Shown: one piece after another, positions 36,341-45,032 of the stretch
Numbering within the stretch: the first letter of the stretch is position 1
Layout: the number at the start of each line of letters is the position of its first letter
Position numbers and translations under genes: made by a program
Notes under the pieces: generated by a model
The model's database searches: none
Told to the model about the DNA's origin: nothing
The model's input: only the letters and a program-made list of their open reading frames with translations
Source: Algoriphagus pacificus
GTDB lineage: Bacteria; Bacteroidota; Bacteroidia; Cytophagales; Cyclobacteriaceae
Reading direction: 5' to 3'
Assembly (NCBI RefSeq): GCF_017254845.1
Contig: NZ_JAFKCU010000001.1
Location: 1,261,048-1,325,047 of the forward strand
Length of the DNA: 64,000 nt

Positions 36341-37526
36341 ATTTTACCCGCTTGCACCAGAATAACTTAAACCCTTGGACAGTCTTTGTTCCAATGAGGA
36401 AATCCTCTCCTCCATCTTTTAACCCAAACTTCTTTTTGATCTCTTCTGGCTTAGAACTGTAATTTCTCGTCAGGACATTTACTTTCCTTCCAGGAAATAT
36501 GGATTGAATTTCTTTCTTTTTTGGAGTGACTTCCTCTTTTATCTCAAAAATCCTAGCCGGGATATTTTCAGGTATCTCCGAACAAGTATACAAATGGCTG
36601 TTTACATCAAGTTTTTGGAGCCCAAATCGTTTTCCAAAAAGTTTGAATGAGCCGGATTTTAGAATTCCACTGATAGGTTCAATGATGTATTTTTCCACAT
36701 CAGCAATCTGGGAAACAGCACGCTCTTCCTCCTCTGGGGAAAAAGTAAAAGCGGGGTTATCACTTCCTAGATCTTGAATAGTTATTTCCCGAGGTTGATT
36801 TGGATTGTTTTTGTCCCAAAAAAGCAAAAGCTCTTTGACCTCATTCTTAACTGATAGAATGGTGATTTTCTGGATTTCAGGTAATTCTTCCCAAGCCTGA
36901 GAAATATCCAGCATTGGGGAGTGTTTCAGAAGGATTTTACCAGCTTTTGATTTCAATAATTCCCAAGAAGAAACCAAATTTGGCTCACAATCTTGGATTT
37001 TATAAAGTTTCTGATTTCCCTTTCCTCTTCTGGCAGGATCTGCATAGATCAAATCAAAATGCAGATTAGACTGAGCCATAAACTCCAAACCATCTCCCTG
37101 AATGAATTCAAATTTTTCTGGGGCAAGCTTTTCAAGATTGTGTTTGGTCAGTTGAAAAAGTTCAGGTTGCTGCTCGCAATAAATTGCTTTATCAAATCCC
37201 TGACTCAAGTAAAAAGAATCCACTCCAAACCCACCTGTTAAGTCGATTATGGATGCTCCTTCCAGACCTACACTTTTATATTTTGCTGTCTCTTCTGAGG
37301 AAGACTGCTCCAATGAAAGAGAAGCTGGAAAGATTAAGTCAGGATTTTTTGTCCATTCTGGTAGCTTTTTAGCTCCTTTTTGTCTGGAAGCTATTTGCTG
37401 GACAGCTTCTTTTAGACCAAATGTAACTTTACCATTATGCTTTAAAAGCAAAAGTGCAGGATCTTCATGGAGATGATCCTGCACAAATTGTTGAAATTCT
37501 GGGTTATGAATTTCTGGCCAGCTCAT
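36339..37526 (-). CDS. Class I SAM methyltransferase with THUMP-like domain
   Basis: 395 residues. The central Rossmann fold has IIDLTGGFGVDSFYLSQGFDKAIYCEQQPELFQLTKHN (SAM-binding GGFGVDS loop and acidic E), then LIYADPARRGKG in motif IV, where ADPAR matches the Bacteroidota THUMP-like family. The C-terminal part (from about residue 290, ISGILKSGSFKLFGKRFGLQKLDVNSHLYT) is the THUMP-like region. Substrate is presumably RNA, by family. Its ATG shares one base with the asd stop (TAATG), so it is coupled to asd. It is convergent with DUF4834. Confidence 0.85.
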   Translation of the reverse strand: MSWPEIHNPEFQQFVQDHLHEDPALLLLKHNGKVTFGLKEAVQQIASRQKGAKKLPEWTKNPDLIFPASLSLEQSSSEETAKYKSVGLEGASIIDLTGGFGVDSFYLSQGFDKAIYCEQQPELFQLTKHNLEKLAPEKFEFIQGDGLEFMAQSNLHFDLIYADPARRGKGNQKLYKIQDCEPNLVSSWELLKSKAGKILLKHSPMLDISQAWEELPEIQKITILSVKNEVKELLLFWDKNNPNQPREITIQDLGSDNPAFTFSPEEEERAVSQIADVEKYIIEPISGILKSGSFKLFGKRFGLQKLDVNSHLYTCSEIPENIPARIFEIKEEVTPKKKEIQSIFPGRKVNVLTRNYSSKPEEIKKKFGLKDGGEDFLIGTKTVQGFKLFWCKRVK

Positions 37527-38515
37527 TAAATCAAGCTATTTGCCACTAAATATTCAGCGATTTGAACAGCATTGGTAGCAGCACCTTTTCTCAAGTTGTC
37601 AGCCACAATCCACATGTTCAAGGTGTTTTCCTGAGATTCATCTCTTCTCAATCGACCCACAAATACTTCGTCCTTTTTATGTGCATTGATTGGCATAGGA
37701 TAAACAAAGTTTGCAGGATCATCTTGAACAATCACACCTGGAGTTTCGGAAAGTAGTTTTCTTACTTCATCCAAATCGAAATCTTCTTTGAATTCCACGT
37801 TTACAGCTTCAGAGTGACCTCCCATGGTTGGGATTCTCACGGTAGTGGCTGTTACTTTGATGGTATCGTCAGAGAAAATCTTCTTAGTTTCGTTAATCAT
37901 CTTCATTTCCTCTTTGGTGTACCCATTTGGTTGGAAAACATCGATATGAGGAAGGACGTTCATGTCAATTTTGTGAGGATAGACCATTTCAGGGGTCTCT
38001 CCGGCACGTTCAGCCATCATTTGATCTACGGCAGCTTTTCCCGTACCTGTCACAGACTGATAGGTAGAAACAACGATTCGCTTGATGCCATAACGCTGTC
38101 TCAAGGGTTCCAAAGCCAATACCATTTGGATTGTAGAGCAATTTGGGTTGGCAATGATCTTATCTGTTCCAGAAATTTCTTTTGCGTTGATTTCTGGGAC
38201 CACTAATTTTTTGCTAGGATCCATTCTCCAAGCTGAAGAATTATCAATTACTACGGTTCCAACTTCCGCAAATTTTGGTGCCCATTCTAAAGAAGTACCA
38301 CCTCCAGCAGAGAAAATTGCAATTTCAGGTTTCAATGAAACAGCCTCAGCCAATCCGATTACAGTGTAAGGTTTACCCTTATACTCGATCTGTTTACCTA
38401 CAGATCGCTCGGAAGCTACCAATAGCAATTCGTCAAAAGGGAAGTTGTGCTCATCTAGCACTTCAAGGATTTCGGAGCCCACCAAACCGGTAGCTCCTAC
38501 CACTGCTAATTTCAT
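37526..38515 (-). CDS. asd: Aspartate-semialdehyde dehydrogenase
   Basis: It reduces aspartyl phosphate to aspartate semialdehyde for lysine, threonine, methionine and diaminopimelate synthesis. The 329-residue length is normal. NADP loop VGATGLVGSEIL (residues 6-17), catalytic C126 in ANPNCSTIQMVLAL, YQSVTGTGKAA and the GGHSEAVNVEF histidine are all present. It is first of a two-gene unit with the THUMP-like methyltransferase (TAATG overlap). No other lysine or threonine genes adjoin. Confidence 0.96.
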   Translation of the reverse strand: MKLAVVGATGLVGSEILEVLDEHNFPFDELLLVASERSVGKQIEYKGKPYTVIGLAEAVSLKPEIAIFSAGGGTSLEWAPKFAEVGTVVIDNSSAWRMDPSKKLVVPEINAKEISGTDKIIANPNCSTIQMVLALEPLRQRYGIKRIVVSTYQSVTGTGKAAVDQMMAERAGETPEMVYPHKIDMNVLPHIDVFQPNGYTKEEMKMINETKKIFSDDTIKVTATTVRIPTMGGHSEAVNVEFKEDFDLDEVRKLLSETPGVIVQDDPANFVYPMPINAHKKDEVFVGRLRRDESQENTLNMWIVADNLRKGAATNAVQIAEYLVANSLI

Positions 38516-38693
38516 CAGACTGGTTTTTAATAGGTTGTTTTTATTTTGGAATGCAAAAGTAAGGGCTATGCATTCATTTTCAGGATAATCTGCTAATATT
38601 TTTATATGGAAAAGGAGAAAATTTTTATCATGACCTACTAATCAATTGGGTTTCATTCTTATATTTATCTATTAACTTTTTAATAGATGAAAG

Positions 38694-41213
38694 ATGAAAT
38701 CGCTATTTTTTTTCGGTTTTAGCTGTTTATGGACTCTTCTTTTAGTGTCTGTATTTTTTAATTCGAAGGTCTATTCCCAATCCCAGACATTTGAGGAGAA
38801 TTTCAATATTCAAAATTTGCCAGAAGAATTCCTTCCTGGTTGGTATGGGAATGAGCTAAGAGCTACCAGCGCAAGAATTTTTCAAGCTCTAGGGAAAGGT
38901 AGAAATGAAAGTAAGGGCTTAGCAGTTCAGCCGATTTCAACATTTGATGGGGAAGTAGTTGTCAAATTATCCCCTTCGGTATATTCTGATCCAAAAGTTG
39001 TTTTTTGGGCTAGTTCTATAAGAAATGGAAGTGGCAACCGTCCAGCAGTTGTCTTGTACGCTTGGTCAGAAAGCTTGGAAGGAGCTTATGGGGAAGCAGT
39101 GCTCTTAGATCAGGAGACTGGATTTCCAAATGAAGATAGGGAGTTTAGAAAGTTTGAATTAGCTATTCCTGAGTCTTTTAAAAAGCTTGATACGGTCTAT
39201 TTAAAATTTTATGTCAATTACGGACCGGGATCTGGAAGCTGTGCACGTTGGGTTTTGGATGATTTTGAATTTGGAGACATAGAGTCAGATTCTACTCCTC
39301 CTTCTATTTTGAATGTATTGGGATATGATGAAGATCAAGTTCTGGTTCATTTTTCAGAACCAGTGGATCCTATTTTTTCTGTGATTCAATTAAATTATAA
39401 ACTAGAAACGCTTGAACCGGTTGATGCTCAATTGGTTTCTGATTCAACCGTCCTTTTGACTTTTTCTGAAGATTTATTACCCCAAAAGAATTACAGGATA
39501 GAGGTTTCTCAAATACCTGATTTGGCAGGAAATTTCATGGAGCCTTCAAATTTTGAATTTCAGTTTTTCGATCCAACTGAAATTTCTTTCAAAGATTTGG
39601 TGATTAACGAGATAATGCCTGCTCCAAAACCAGATTTAGATCTTCCGAATGTAGAATATGTTGAGCTGTACCATGTAGGTGATTATGCAGTGAGGTTGGA
39701 GGGTTTGATTTATGGAAACAGTAGAAATGAGGTGGTTCTAGATGAATTCTGGCTTGAGCCAGGCGAATATTTACTCTTGGTTCCAGAAAGCCAAATTGAA
39801 CTCATGAAAGGTTTTGGAAATGTCCTTCCAATCAAAAATTGGCCAACTCTACTAAATAGTGGTGATCGGATTTTCTTGAAAGATTCAAAGGGCAAGCTGA
39901 TCGACCAATTATTCTATAACACTGCCACTTGGGGAGGATCAGAATTCTCTGGCGGAGGATTTAGCCTAGAAGTTTCTAATCCTTTCATCACCTGTGAGCA
40001 AACCTCTTTTTTAAAGTCTTCCATCGATCCTTTAAGAGGAACTCCGGGGAGGGAAAACTCAATCTTTGATCTAAGCACTGAAATTATTCCTCCAGTTTTG
40101 GAAGCAGCCTATTTTTTGGATTCGGTTTCTATAGTTTTAGAATTTAGCCAGCCTGTAAGGTCAGTTCAAGATGCTTTTGAAATTGAAATTCCTGATTTGG
40201 TTATTGATTCAGTTTTTCAACTTTTACCGAGCTCGATTCAGATCAATTTAAATGTCCCAGCAACTCCTTCTCTTATTTATGAGCTTAGCTTGGATCAGCT
40301 AGCTGATTGTTATGGAAGCCTAGTTGAGGTCATGAATCCAATTAAAATAGTATTGCCTGAAAATGGGGTGGAAGGTGATGTGGTCATTAATGAATTACTT
40401 TTCAATCCTCAGACCGGAAGACCAAAGTTTGTCGAGATTTTTAATAAAAGCGAAAAATACATTGGGCTTTCAAGTTTAGTGTTAGGCAATTTTGACGATG
40501 AAGGAAATCCTGATCAATTCAAAGTCTTCTCTAATTCTTCAAGAGTTTTGCCTCCAAAAAGTTATTTAGCCTTAACCACTGACACCTTGAAGTTGAAAGC
40601 TGATTTCCCAAAATCCTCAGGAAACCATTTTATTCAAATCCCAAGTTTACCGAGTTACCCTATCAGTGGAGGAACTGTCGTACTTGCCACGGAAGAAAAG
40701 GAAATCTTGGAGACTTTTACCTATAATGAAAAGCTTCACCATCCGCTTTTACGGGATCCTAAAGGAGTTTCTTTGGAGAGGATTTCAGCGGACTCCCCAA
40801 GTGATTTATCCTTCAATTGGCAGTCTGCTTCCAGTTCGGAGGACTATGGTACTCCTGGAAAGAGGAATTCTCAAGATTTTGAAAATGAAATGGCAACAAA
40901 TCTTATTCAAATCGAACCCGAGGTTTTTGATCCGGAGGGGAGCAATGGAAAAACCTTTACCACAATTTCCTATGAGCTAGATCAAACTGGATGGGTTGGG
41001 TCTTTTGAGATATATGATATTTCGGGTAGACTGATCTATTCTTTGGATAGGAATGTGATTTTGGGTCCGAAAGGAATTTATACTTGGGAAGGTACAGATG
41101 AAGTGGGAAGAAAAGTGAGGCCGGGATATTATATACTGCTGGTGGAATTGTTTGATTTAGAAGGAGAAGTAATTCGGATTAAGAAAACTATTGTGGTGGC
41201 AACACGATTTTAA
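38694..41213 (+). CDS. Large exported lamin-tail domain protein
   Basis: 839 residues with a signal peptide (LFFFGFSCLWTLLLVSVFFNSKVYS). An N-terminal region with a two-cysteine-free beta sandwich leads to Ig-like segments (PPSILNVLGYDEDQVLVHFSEPVDP... and PPVLEAAYFLDSVSIVLEFSQPV). Two lamin-tail (LTD) domains follow: LVINEIMPAPKPD (about residue 300) and VVINELLFNPQTGRPKFVEIF (about 560). The C terminus (SFEIYDISGRLIYSLD...WEGTDEVGRKVRPGYYILLV) is FlgD/gliding-type, common as a secretion or attachment module. LTD proteins occur beside surface nucleases or phosphatases in Bacteroidota, but none is here. Role unknown; a cell-surface or secreted structural protein is likely. Confidence 0.8.
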   Translation: MKSLFFFGFSCLWTLLLVSVFFNSKVYSQSQTFEENFNIQNLPEEFLPGWYGNELRATSARIFQALGKGRNESKGLAVQPISTFDGEVVVKLSPSVYSDPKVVFWASSIRNGSGNRPAVVLYAWSESLEGAYGEAVLLDQETGFPNEDREFRKFELAIPESFKKLDTVYLKFYVNYGPGSGSCARWVLDDFEFGDIESDSTPPSILNVLGYDEDQVLVHFSEPVDPIFSVIQLNYKLETLEPVDAQLVSDSTVLLTFSEDLLPQKNYRIEVSQIPDLAGNFMEPSNFEFQFFDPTEISFKDLVINEIMPAPKPDLDLPNVEYVELYHVGDYAVRLEGLIYGNSRNEVVLDEFWLEPGEYLLLVPESQIELMKGFGNVLPIKNWPTLLNSGDRIFLKDSKGKLIDQLFYNTATWGGSEFSGGGFSLEVSNPFITCEQTSFLKSSIDPLRGTPGRENSIFDLSTEIIPPVLEAAYFLDSVSIVLEFSQPVRSVQDAFEIEIPDLVIDSVFQLLPSSIQINLNVPATPSLIYELSLDQLADCYGSLVEVMNPIKIVLPENGVEGDVVINELLFNPQTGRPKFVEIFNKSEKYIGLSSLVLGNFDDEGNPDQFKVFSNSSRVLPPKSYLALTTDTLKLKADFPKSSGNHFIQIPSLPSYPISGGTVVLATEEKEILETFTYNEKLHHPLLRDPKGVSLERISADSPSDLSFNWQSASSSEDYGTPGKRNSQDFENEMATNLIQIEPEVFDPEGSNGKTFTTISYELDQTGWVGSFEIYDISGRLIYSLDRNVILGPKGIYTWEGTDEVGRKVRPGYYILLVELFDLEGEVIRIKKTIVVATRF

Positions 41214-41280
41214 CTTTCTTAAAAATTTTCTATTAGTTCCGAGATAAATTCGATAAATTGAATCATTAAACACCCCGGTT

Positions 41281-41451
41281 ATGGAAAGAGGATTGATCAA
41301 TCAGGCCATTCAAAAAATTTGCGTTCAAGAAGGAAAAGAGATTTCTGAAGCTCATCAATATTTATTGATGAAATATAGGATTGAAGTAGATCTTCTCGTT
41401 TTGAAAAAGCGCTATGAAAAAATGCTAAATGAAGAAAAAGCTGTCGCATGA
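41281..41451 (+). CDS. 56-residue conserved-type small protein
   Basis: An ORF from ATG 41281 to TGA 41449-41451: MERGLINQAIQKICVQEG..., ending NEEKAVA. It is strongly helical and basic (MKYRIEVDLLVLKKRYEKMLNEEK), with one cysteine. Support comes from the context: it is preceded by GTTATGG-type AT-rich leader, and a perfect eleven-pair terminator begins within its last codons, so the hairpin and stop are built together. It stands alone after the lamin-tail gene. No family is recognised; translation is inferred. Confidence 0.6.
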   Translation: MERGLINQAIQKICVQEGKEISEAHQYLLMKYRIEVDLLVLKKRYEKMLNEEKAVA

Positions 41452-41462
41452 CAGCTTTTTTT
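41435..41462 (+). terminator. Terminator containing the stop codon of the 56-residue ORF
   Basis: AAAAAGCTGTC (41435-41445), loop GCAT, GACAGCTTTTT (41450-41460) then T. Eleven perfect pairs. The TGA (41449-41451) straddles loop and 3' arm. Confidence 0.85.
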
Positions 41463-41806
41463 GTTTGGATTGAGAATTACACTCTTTTAAAATTTCCGTT
41501 TGAAAGGACAGATTCTTCTGATTGATTTTTTAGCTTTCAAAGCTTTGTTGGATATACGTTTGAACTTTTATGATCAAAATCATAAACTTTAATTAAACCA
41601 AAATTTTTGATTTATTTTGATTTTTTAGGACTAAATGGTTGAATATGAGGCCGGTTTTTCCGACTGCCAAGATAAGAATGTAAAAAGAGGTGATTTTATA
41701 AATCTTTGCTTGTCTCAGCCTCTTTGTAATTAAGCTAGCTAAATGTATTTTAGAGAACATTTACATATTTTATCCGTCCCAATACTATCATTAAACTGAG
41801 CGAAAA
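41452..41806. other. Intergenic region upstream of the DksA-like gene
   Basis: 355 bases. After the terminator above, AT-rich sequence with repeated TTT and GAT motifs; AAGCTAGCTAA near 41733 contains a palindromic AGCTAGCT. No full promoter pair or ORF was recognised. Confidence 0.35.
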
Positions 41807-42190
41807 ATGAGTCAGGAAGAAAAGACAGCCTACTCCTCCGAGGAGTTGAAGGAATTCGAAGCAATCATCCTTCAGAAATTAGCTTCTGCAAAGGAGGAAT
41901 TAAATTCTTTGAAAGAATCTTTGAGTAAGAAGAATGATAGTGGGACTGATTTTACAGCATCGACTTCCAAATTATTGGAAGATGGAGCCGACACACTAGA
42001 AAGAGAGAGCTTAAGCCAGTTGGCAGCAAGACAGCAGAAGTTTATCATCAATCTGGAGAACGCACTTATCAGAATCAAAAATGGCACTTACGGTGTATGT
42101 GTGGATACTGGCAAGTTGATCTCCAAAGAAAGATTGAAAGCTGTTCCTCATACTATGCATTCCATCGAAGCAAAACTAGCCAAGAAATAA
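41807..42190 (+). CDS. DksA/TraR-family protein without an intact zinc finger
   Basis: 127 residues. A coiled-coil N-terminal part (LKEFEAIILQKLASAKEELNSLKESLSKK) with the acidic stretch GADTLERES resembles DksA, which binds the RNA-polymerase secondary channel. In the C-terminal globule the usual four zinc cysteines (CxxC ... CxxC) are reduced to one: C98 with T101 in GVCVDTGK, then S119 and A122 in HSIEAK. The loss of three ligands is common in Bacteroidota members, so the fold is probably zinc-free. It is followed three bases later by scpB with a TTG start. Confidence 0.87.
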   Translation: MSQEEKTAYSSEELKEFEAIILQKLASAKEELNSLKESLSKKNDSGTDFTASTSKLLEDGADTLERESLSQLAARQQKFIINLENALIRIKNGTYGVCVDTGKLISKERLKAVPHTMHSIEAKLAKK

Positions 42191-42193
42191 TAC

Positions 42194-42754
42194 TTGGAGT
42201 TCCTTCATCGGCATATTGAAGCATTAATTTTTTGTGCTCCTTCTCCCCTGAGTAGTGAGGAGATAGGGAAGTGCTTGTCGGAAATGTTTGAAGCTGAGGT
42301 TCCTATAGATCACATTGATCAAGCCATCCAAGAACTTACCGAGAAATACAATTCTGAAGATTTTTCCTTTGCCTTAGAAAATTTAGGGGGAGGATATCAA
42401 TTTTTGACCAAGCCCGCATATCAAACCAGTATTGGCATATTATTAAAGCAGCAATCGCAAAAGAGGCTATCTACCGCTCAGTTAGAAACCCTTTCGATTA
42501 TTGCTTATAAGCAGCCAGTTACCAAAGGTGATATCGAGCAAATCCGGGGAGTCAATTCGGATTATTCGGTCCAGAAGCTTCTTGAAAAAGAATTGGTTGA
42601 GGTCAAAGGTAAATCAGACGGCATTGGAAGACCTTTGCTTTTTGGAACTTCCGATAAGTTTATGGAGTATTTTGGGATCAACTCCATCCAAGACTTACCT
42701 CAGCCTAAAGATTTTTCCCAACCAGAAAATCAAATCGGAGAGGAAAGAGAGTAG
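42194..42754 (+). CDS. scpB: Segregation and condensation protein B
   Basis: 186 residues. It partners with ScpA and SMC in chromosome condensation. Winged-helix signatures are visible: EALIFCAPSPLSSEEIGKCL near the start, and the second wing AQLETLSIIAYKQPVTKGDIEQIRGVNSDYSVQKLLEKELVEVKGKSDGIGRP. The start must be TTG at 42194: the dksA-like stop TAA lies in the same frame two codons upstream, and no ATG precedes the conserved core. Convergent with the SprT-like gene with no gap. scpA is not adjacent. Confidence 0.93.
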   Translation: MEFLHRHIEALIFCAPSPLSSEEIGKCLSEMFEAEVPIDHIDQAIQELTEKYNSEDFSFALENLGGGYQFLTKPAYQTSIGILLKQQSQKRLSTAQLETLSIIAYKQPVTKGDIEQIRGVNSDYSVQKLLEKELVEVKGKSDGIGRPLLFGTSDKFMEYFGINSIQDLPQPKDFSQPENQIGEERE

Positions 42755-43375
42755 CTATAGCGGTTGAACTTTTGCAAGTACTGCAATCAAAAATTTCTTT
42801 CCGGATTTTATTTCGAGACAAACCGATCTTGTTCTACGGGTTTCGCCTTTTTCAAATTCCCTTCCTGAAATCAAAAATCTGCTTCCAACTTTTAGGTCTG
42901 AGAGAAACGTCACCTCTGAATAATCTTTTTTGAGATCGTATTTACTCATTTCTTTCATCAAGAAAAGGTCCGCTGCCGAACTGGCTTTTGGATTTTTCAT
43001 GTGTTTCCTCAAAGGAATAAGAATATCAATGGGAAAAAATTGCTCTGCTAAAATCGGGAATAGTAAGCTTTGGAAAGTCGATTTCCATTCTTTTCCGTGT
43101 GGGCTGATTTGAAAGCCGAATTTGACGAAAGTGTAGAGGTGAGCGACCTCATGGATATAGGTCAATAAAAACTGGTAGGGATTTAAGTCTACATTTAAAG
43201 TAATGGTCTGAAGCTTTTGATCTCTTCTGTACCTAAAATCTCCCAGTTTTGACTTGCGACTTGAAGTGACTTTAAAATGGAAGGGTTGTTCTTTCCATAA
43301 TTTGAGACAATAGGAAATGGCCGCCGGAGGTAGGTGTTTGGAAAAAATCTGTTCCAAATGGGAAGCTTCAAGCAT
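42755..43375 (-). CDS. SprT-like metalloprotease-fold protein
   Basis: 206 residues with the zinc motif HEVAH at residues 75-79 (LLTYIHEVAHLYTF) and the second-ligand region HGKEW (93-97), as in SprT/Spartan-type gluzincins. No DNA-binding tail is present and the C-terminal half (SEVTFLSDLKVGSRFLISGREFEKGETRRTR) is a distinct small domain. It could act on DNA-protein crosslinks by analogy, but function in Bacteroidota is unproven. It ends one base from the scpB stop. Confidence 0.85.
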   Translation of the reverse strand: MLEASHLEQIFSKHLPPAAISYCLKLWKEQPFHFKVTSSRKSKLGDFRYRRDQKLQTITLNVDLNPYQFLLTYIHEVAHLYTFVKFGFQISPHGKEWKSTFQSLLFPILAEQFFPIDILIPLRKHMKNPKASSAADLFLMKEMSKYDLKKDYSEVTFLSDLKVGSRFLISGREFEKGETRRTRSVCLEIKSGKKFLIAVLAKVQPL

Positions 43376-43441
43376 GGTGAAAAATACAAAAAAAAGAGTC
43401 CCGAATAATCGGGACTCAATCTTTTTTGGAAGTGGGGTTAA

Positions 43442-43639
43442 TTACTTAACCTCTTCAACTGTTTCTTCAACGATAACTACTTCAGTTGTGTCTGTAGTAG
43501 CTTCTTCGATGATAACTTCTTCTTCAACAGTTTCAACTGTTTCAGTTACCTCTACAGTCTCTTCTTTAACTTCTTTGTTACCGCAAGAAGTAGCGAACAT
43601 TACGCCAGAGATTGCGAAAATTGCAAATACCTTTTTCAT
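43442..43639 (-). CDS. Small acidic lipoprotein
   Basis: 65 residues. The signal MKKVFAIFAISGVMFATSC has the lipobox cysteine at residue 19. The mature part is nearly all E, V, T and K in imperfect repeats (VKEETVEVTETVETVEEEVIIEE, TEVVIVEETVEEVK), so it is low-complexity, highly acidic and beta-prone. It is likely surface- or periplasm-exposed, but no function is known. A two-box promoter lies directly upstream and the coding end is close to the der terminus. Confidence 0.75.
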   Translation of the reverse strand: MKKVFAIFAISGVMFATSCGNKEVKEETVEVTETVETVEEEVIIEEATTDTTEVVIVEETVEEVK

Positions 43640-43665
43640 TTGTTGTGATTTTCTTAATTACAATG

Positions 43666-43697
43666 CAAAGTTATTATTACTTTTCGCAATAAAACAA
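43666..43697 (-). promoter_or_regulatory. Promoter of the acidic lipoprotein
   Basis: On the minus strand TTG (43695-43697), 21-base spacer, TAACTTTG (43666-43673), about 26 bases before the ATG. Confidence 0.6.
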
Positions 43698-43716
43698 GAA
43701 GCCGTTTAAATATTTT

Positions 43717-45030
43717 TTATTTGTTTTTGTAAATAATTTTTACAGGCACTCCATCGAAGTCAAAGTTCTCTCTCAAGCGGTTTTCAAGGAACCTGGTATA
43801 AGGAGATTTGATATACTGAGGAAGGTTGCAGAAGAAGGCAAAAACAGGGTTTTTGGTCGGTAACTGCGTGACATACTTGATTTTAATGTACTTCCCTTTC
43901 CAAGCTGGAGGAGGATATTTCTCGATTTCAGGAAGCATGACATCGTTGAGTTTTGAGGTCTGTACTTTCCTGGTTTTATTTTCGTAAACTTTAACCGCAA
44001 GTTCGATTGCTTGGAAAATTCTTTGCTTTTCTGTCACTGATGTAAAAATGATTGGAATCCATTTGTTTTCACCCAGTCTTTCCAGCATATCTTCTTTCAC
44101 CTTGTTCATCGTCTTGTGATCCTTTTCAATAAGATCCCATTTGTTGACCATGATCATGATGCCTTTGTTGTTTTTGATTCCCAGGGAAATCAAATTCATG
44201 TCTTGAGCCTCAAGCCCTCTGGTCGCATCAACCATCACAATGATTACATCCGATTCTTCAAGCGTTCTCAAAGAGCGCATTACAGAATAAAACTCAATGT
44301 CTTCTGTTACTTTGGCTTTTTTCCTGATTCCGGCCGTATCTGTGATAATAAAGTCCTGTCCAAACAGTTTGTATCGAGTATGGATAGCATCGCGAGTTGT
44401 GCCGGCTTCGTTTGTGACGATTGAGCGCTCCTTGCCTAGAAGGGCATTCAAAAAGGATGATTTACCAACATTCGGTCTTCCCAAGATTGAAATTTTTGGG
44501 ATTCCAGCATCTGGATCCTCCTCACCTTCATCTTCAAAATGAGTAACGATGCTATCTAAAAGATCTCCAGTTCCGCTTCCGCTAGCAGCGGCGATCGGAA
44601 ACACCTCAAAATCAGATAATCCCAAAGCATAGAATTCTGCAGACATAAAGCTTTTCTCCTGATTATCGGCTTTATTGGCGACGATGTAGATTGGCTTTTC
44701 TGTGCTTCTAAGTTCGTTGGCAAATTCTGTATCCAAATCAGTCAAACCATCATGGCAATCCACCACAAACAAAATCACATCAGCCTCCTCAACGGCTAAT
44801 TTTACCTGCTTGCGTATCTCAGCCTCATAGATGTCTTCTGAGCCAGTTACATAACCTCCCGTATCAATTACCGAAAAGAATTTGCCCGTCCACTGGGCAT
44901 GGCCGTAGTGTCTGTCACGGGTAACACCGCTCATGTTATCCTCAATAGCCTTTCTCTCTTCCACCAATCTGTTGAATAAGGTGGATTTTCCCACGTTAGG
45001 CCTGCCTACAATTGCTACAATATTTGCCAT
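43717..45030 (-). CDS. der: GTPase Der
   Basis: An essential ribosome-assembly GTPase with two tandem G domains: VAIVGRPNVGKSTLFNRL (residue 6 on) and ISILGRPNVGKSSFLNALLG (about residue 180), each with DTGG/DTAG, NKAD/NKWD-type motifs, and a C-terminal KH-like domain (KIKYVTQLPTKNPVFAFFCN...). 437 residues from the ATG at 45030; a TTG two codons upstream is not needed. It starts two bases beyond the era stop, so era-der are one operon. Confidence 0.97.
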   Translation of the reverse strand: MANIVAIVGRPNVGKSTLFNRLVEERKAIEDNMSGVTRDRHYGHAQWTGKFFSVIDTGGYVTGSEDIYEAEIRKQVKLAVEEADVILFVVDCHDGLTDLDTEFANELRSTEKPIYIVANKADNQEKSFMSAEFYALGLSDFEVFPIAAASGSGTGDLLDSIVTHFEDEGEEDPDAGIPKISILGRPNVGKSSFLNALLGKERSIVTNEAGTTRDAIHTRYKLFGQDFIITDTAGIRKKAKVTEDIEFYSVMRSLRTLEESDVIIVMVDATRGLEAQDMNLISLGIKNNKGIMIMVNKWDLIEKDHKTMNKVKEDMLERLGENKWIPIIFTSVTEKQRIFQAIELAVKVYENKTRKVQTSKLNDVMLPEIEKYPPPAWKGKYIKIKYVTQLPTKNPVFAFFCNLPQYIKSPYTRFLENRLRENFDFDGVPVKIIYKNK

Positions 45031-45032
45031 AA

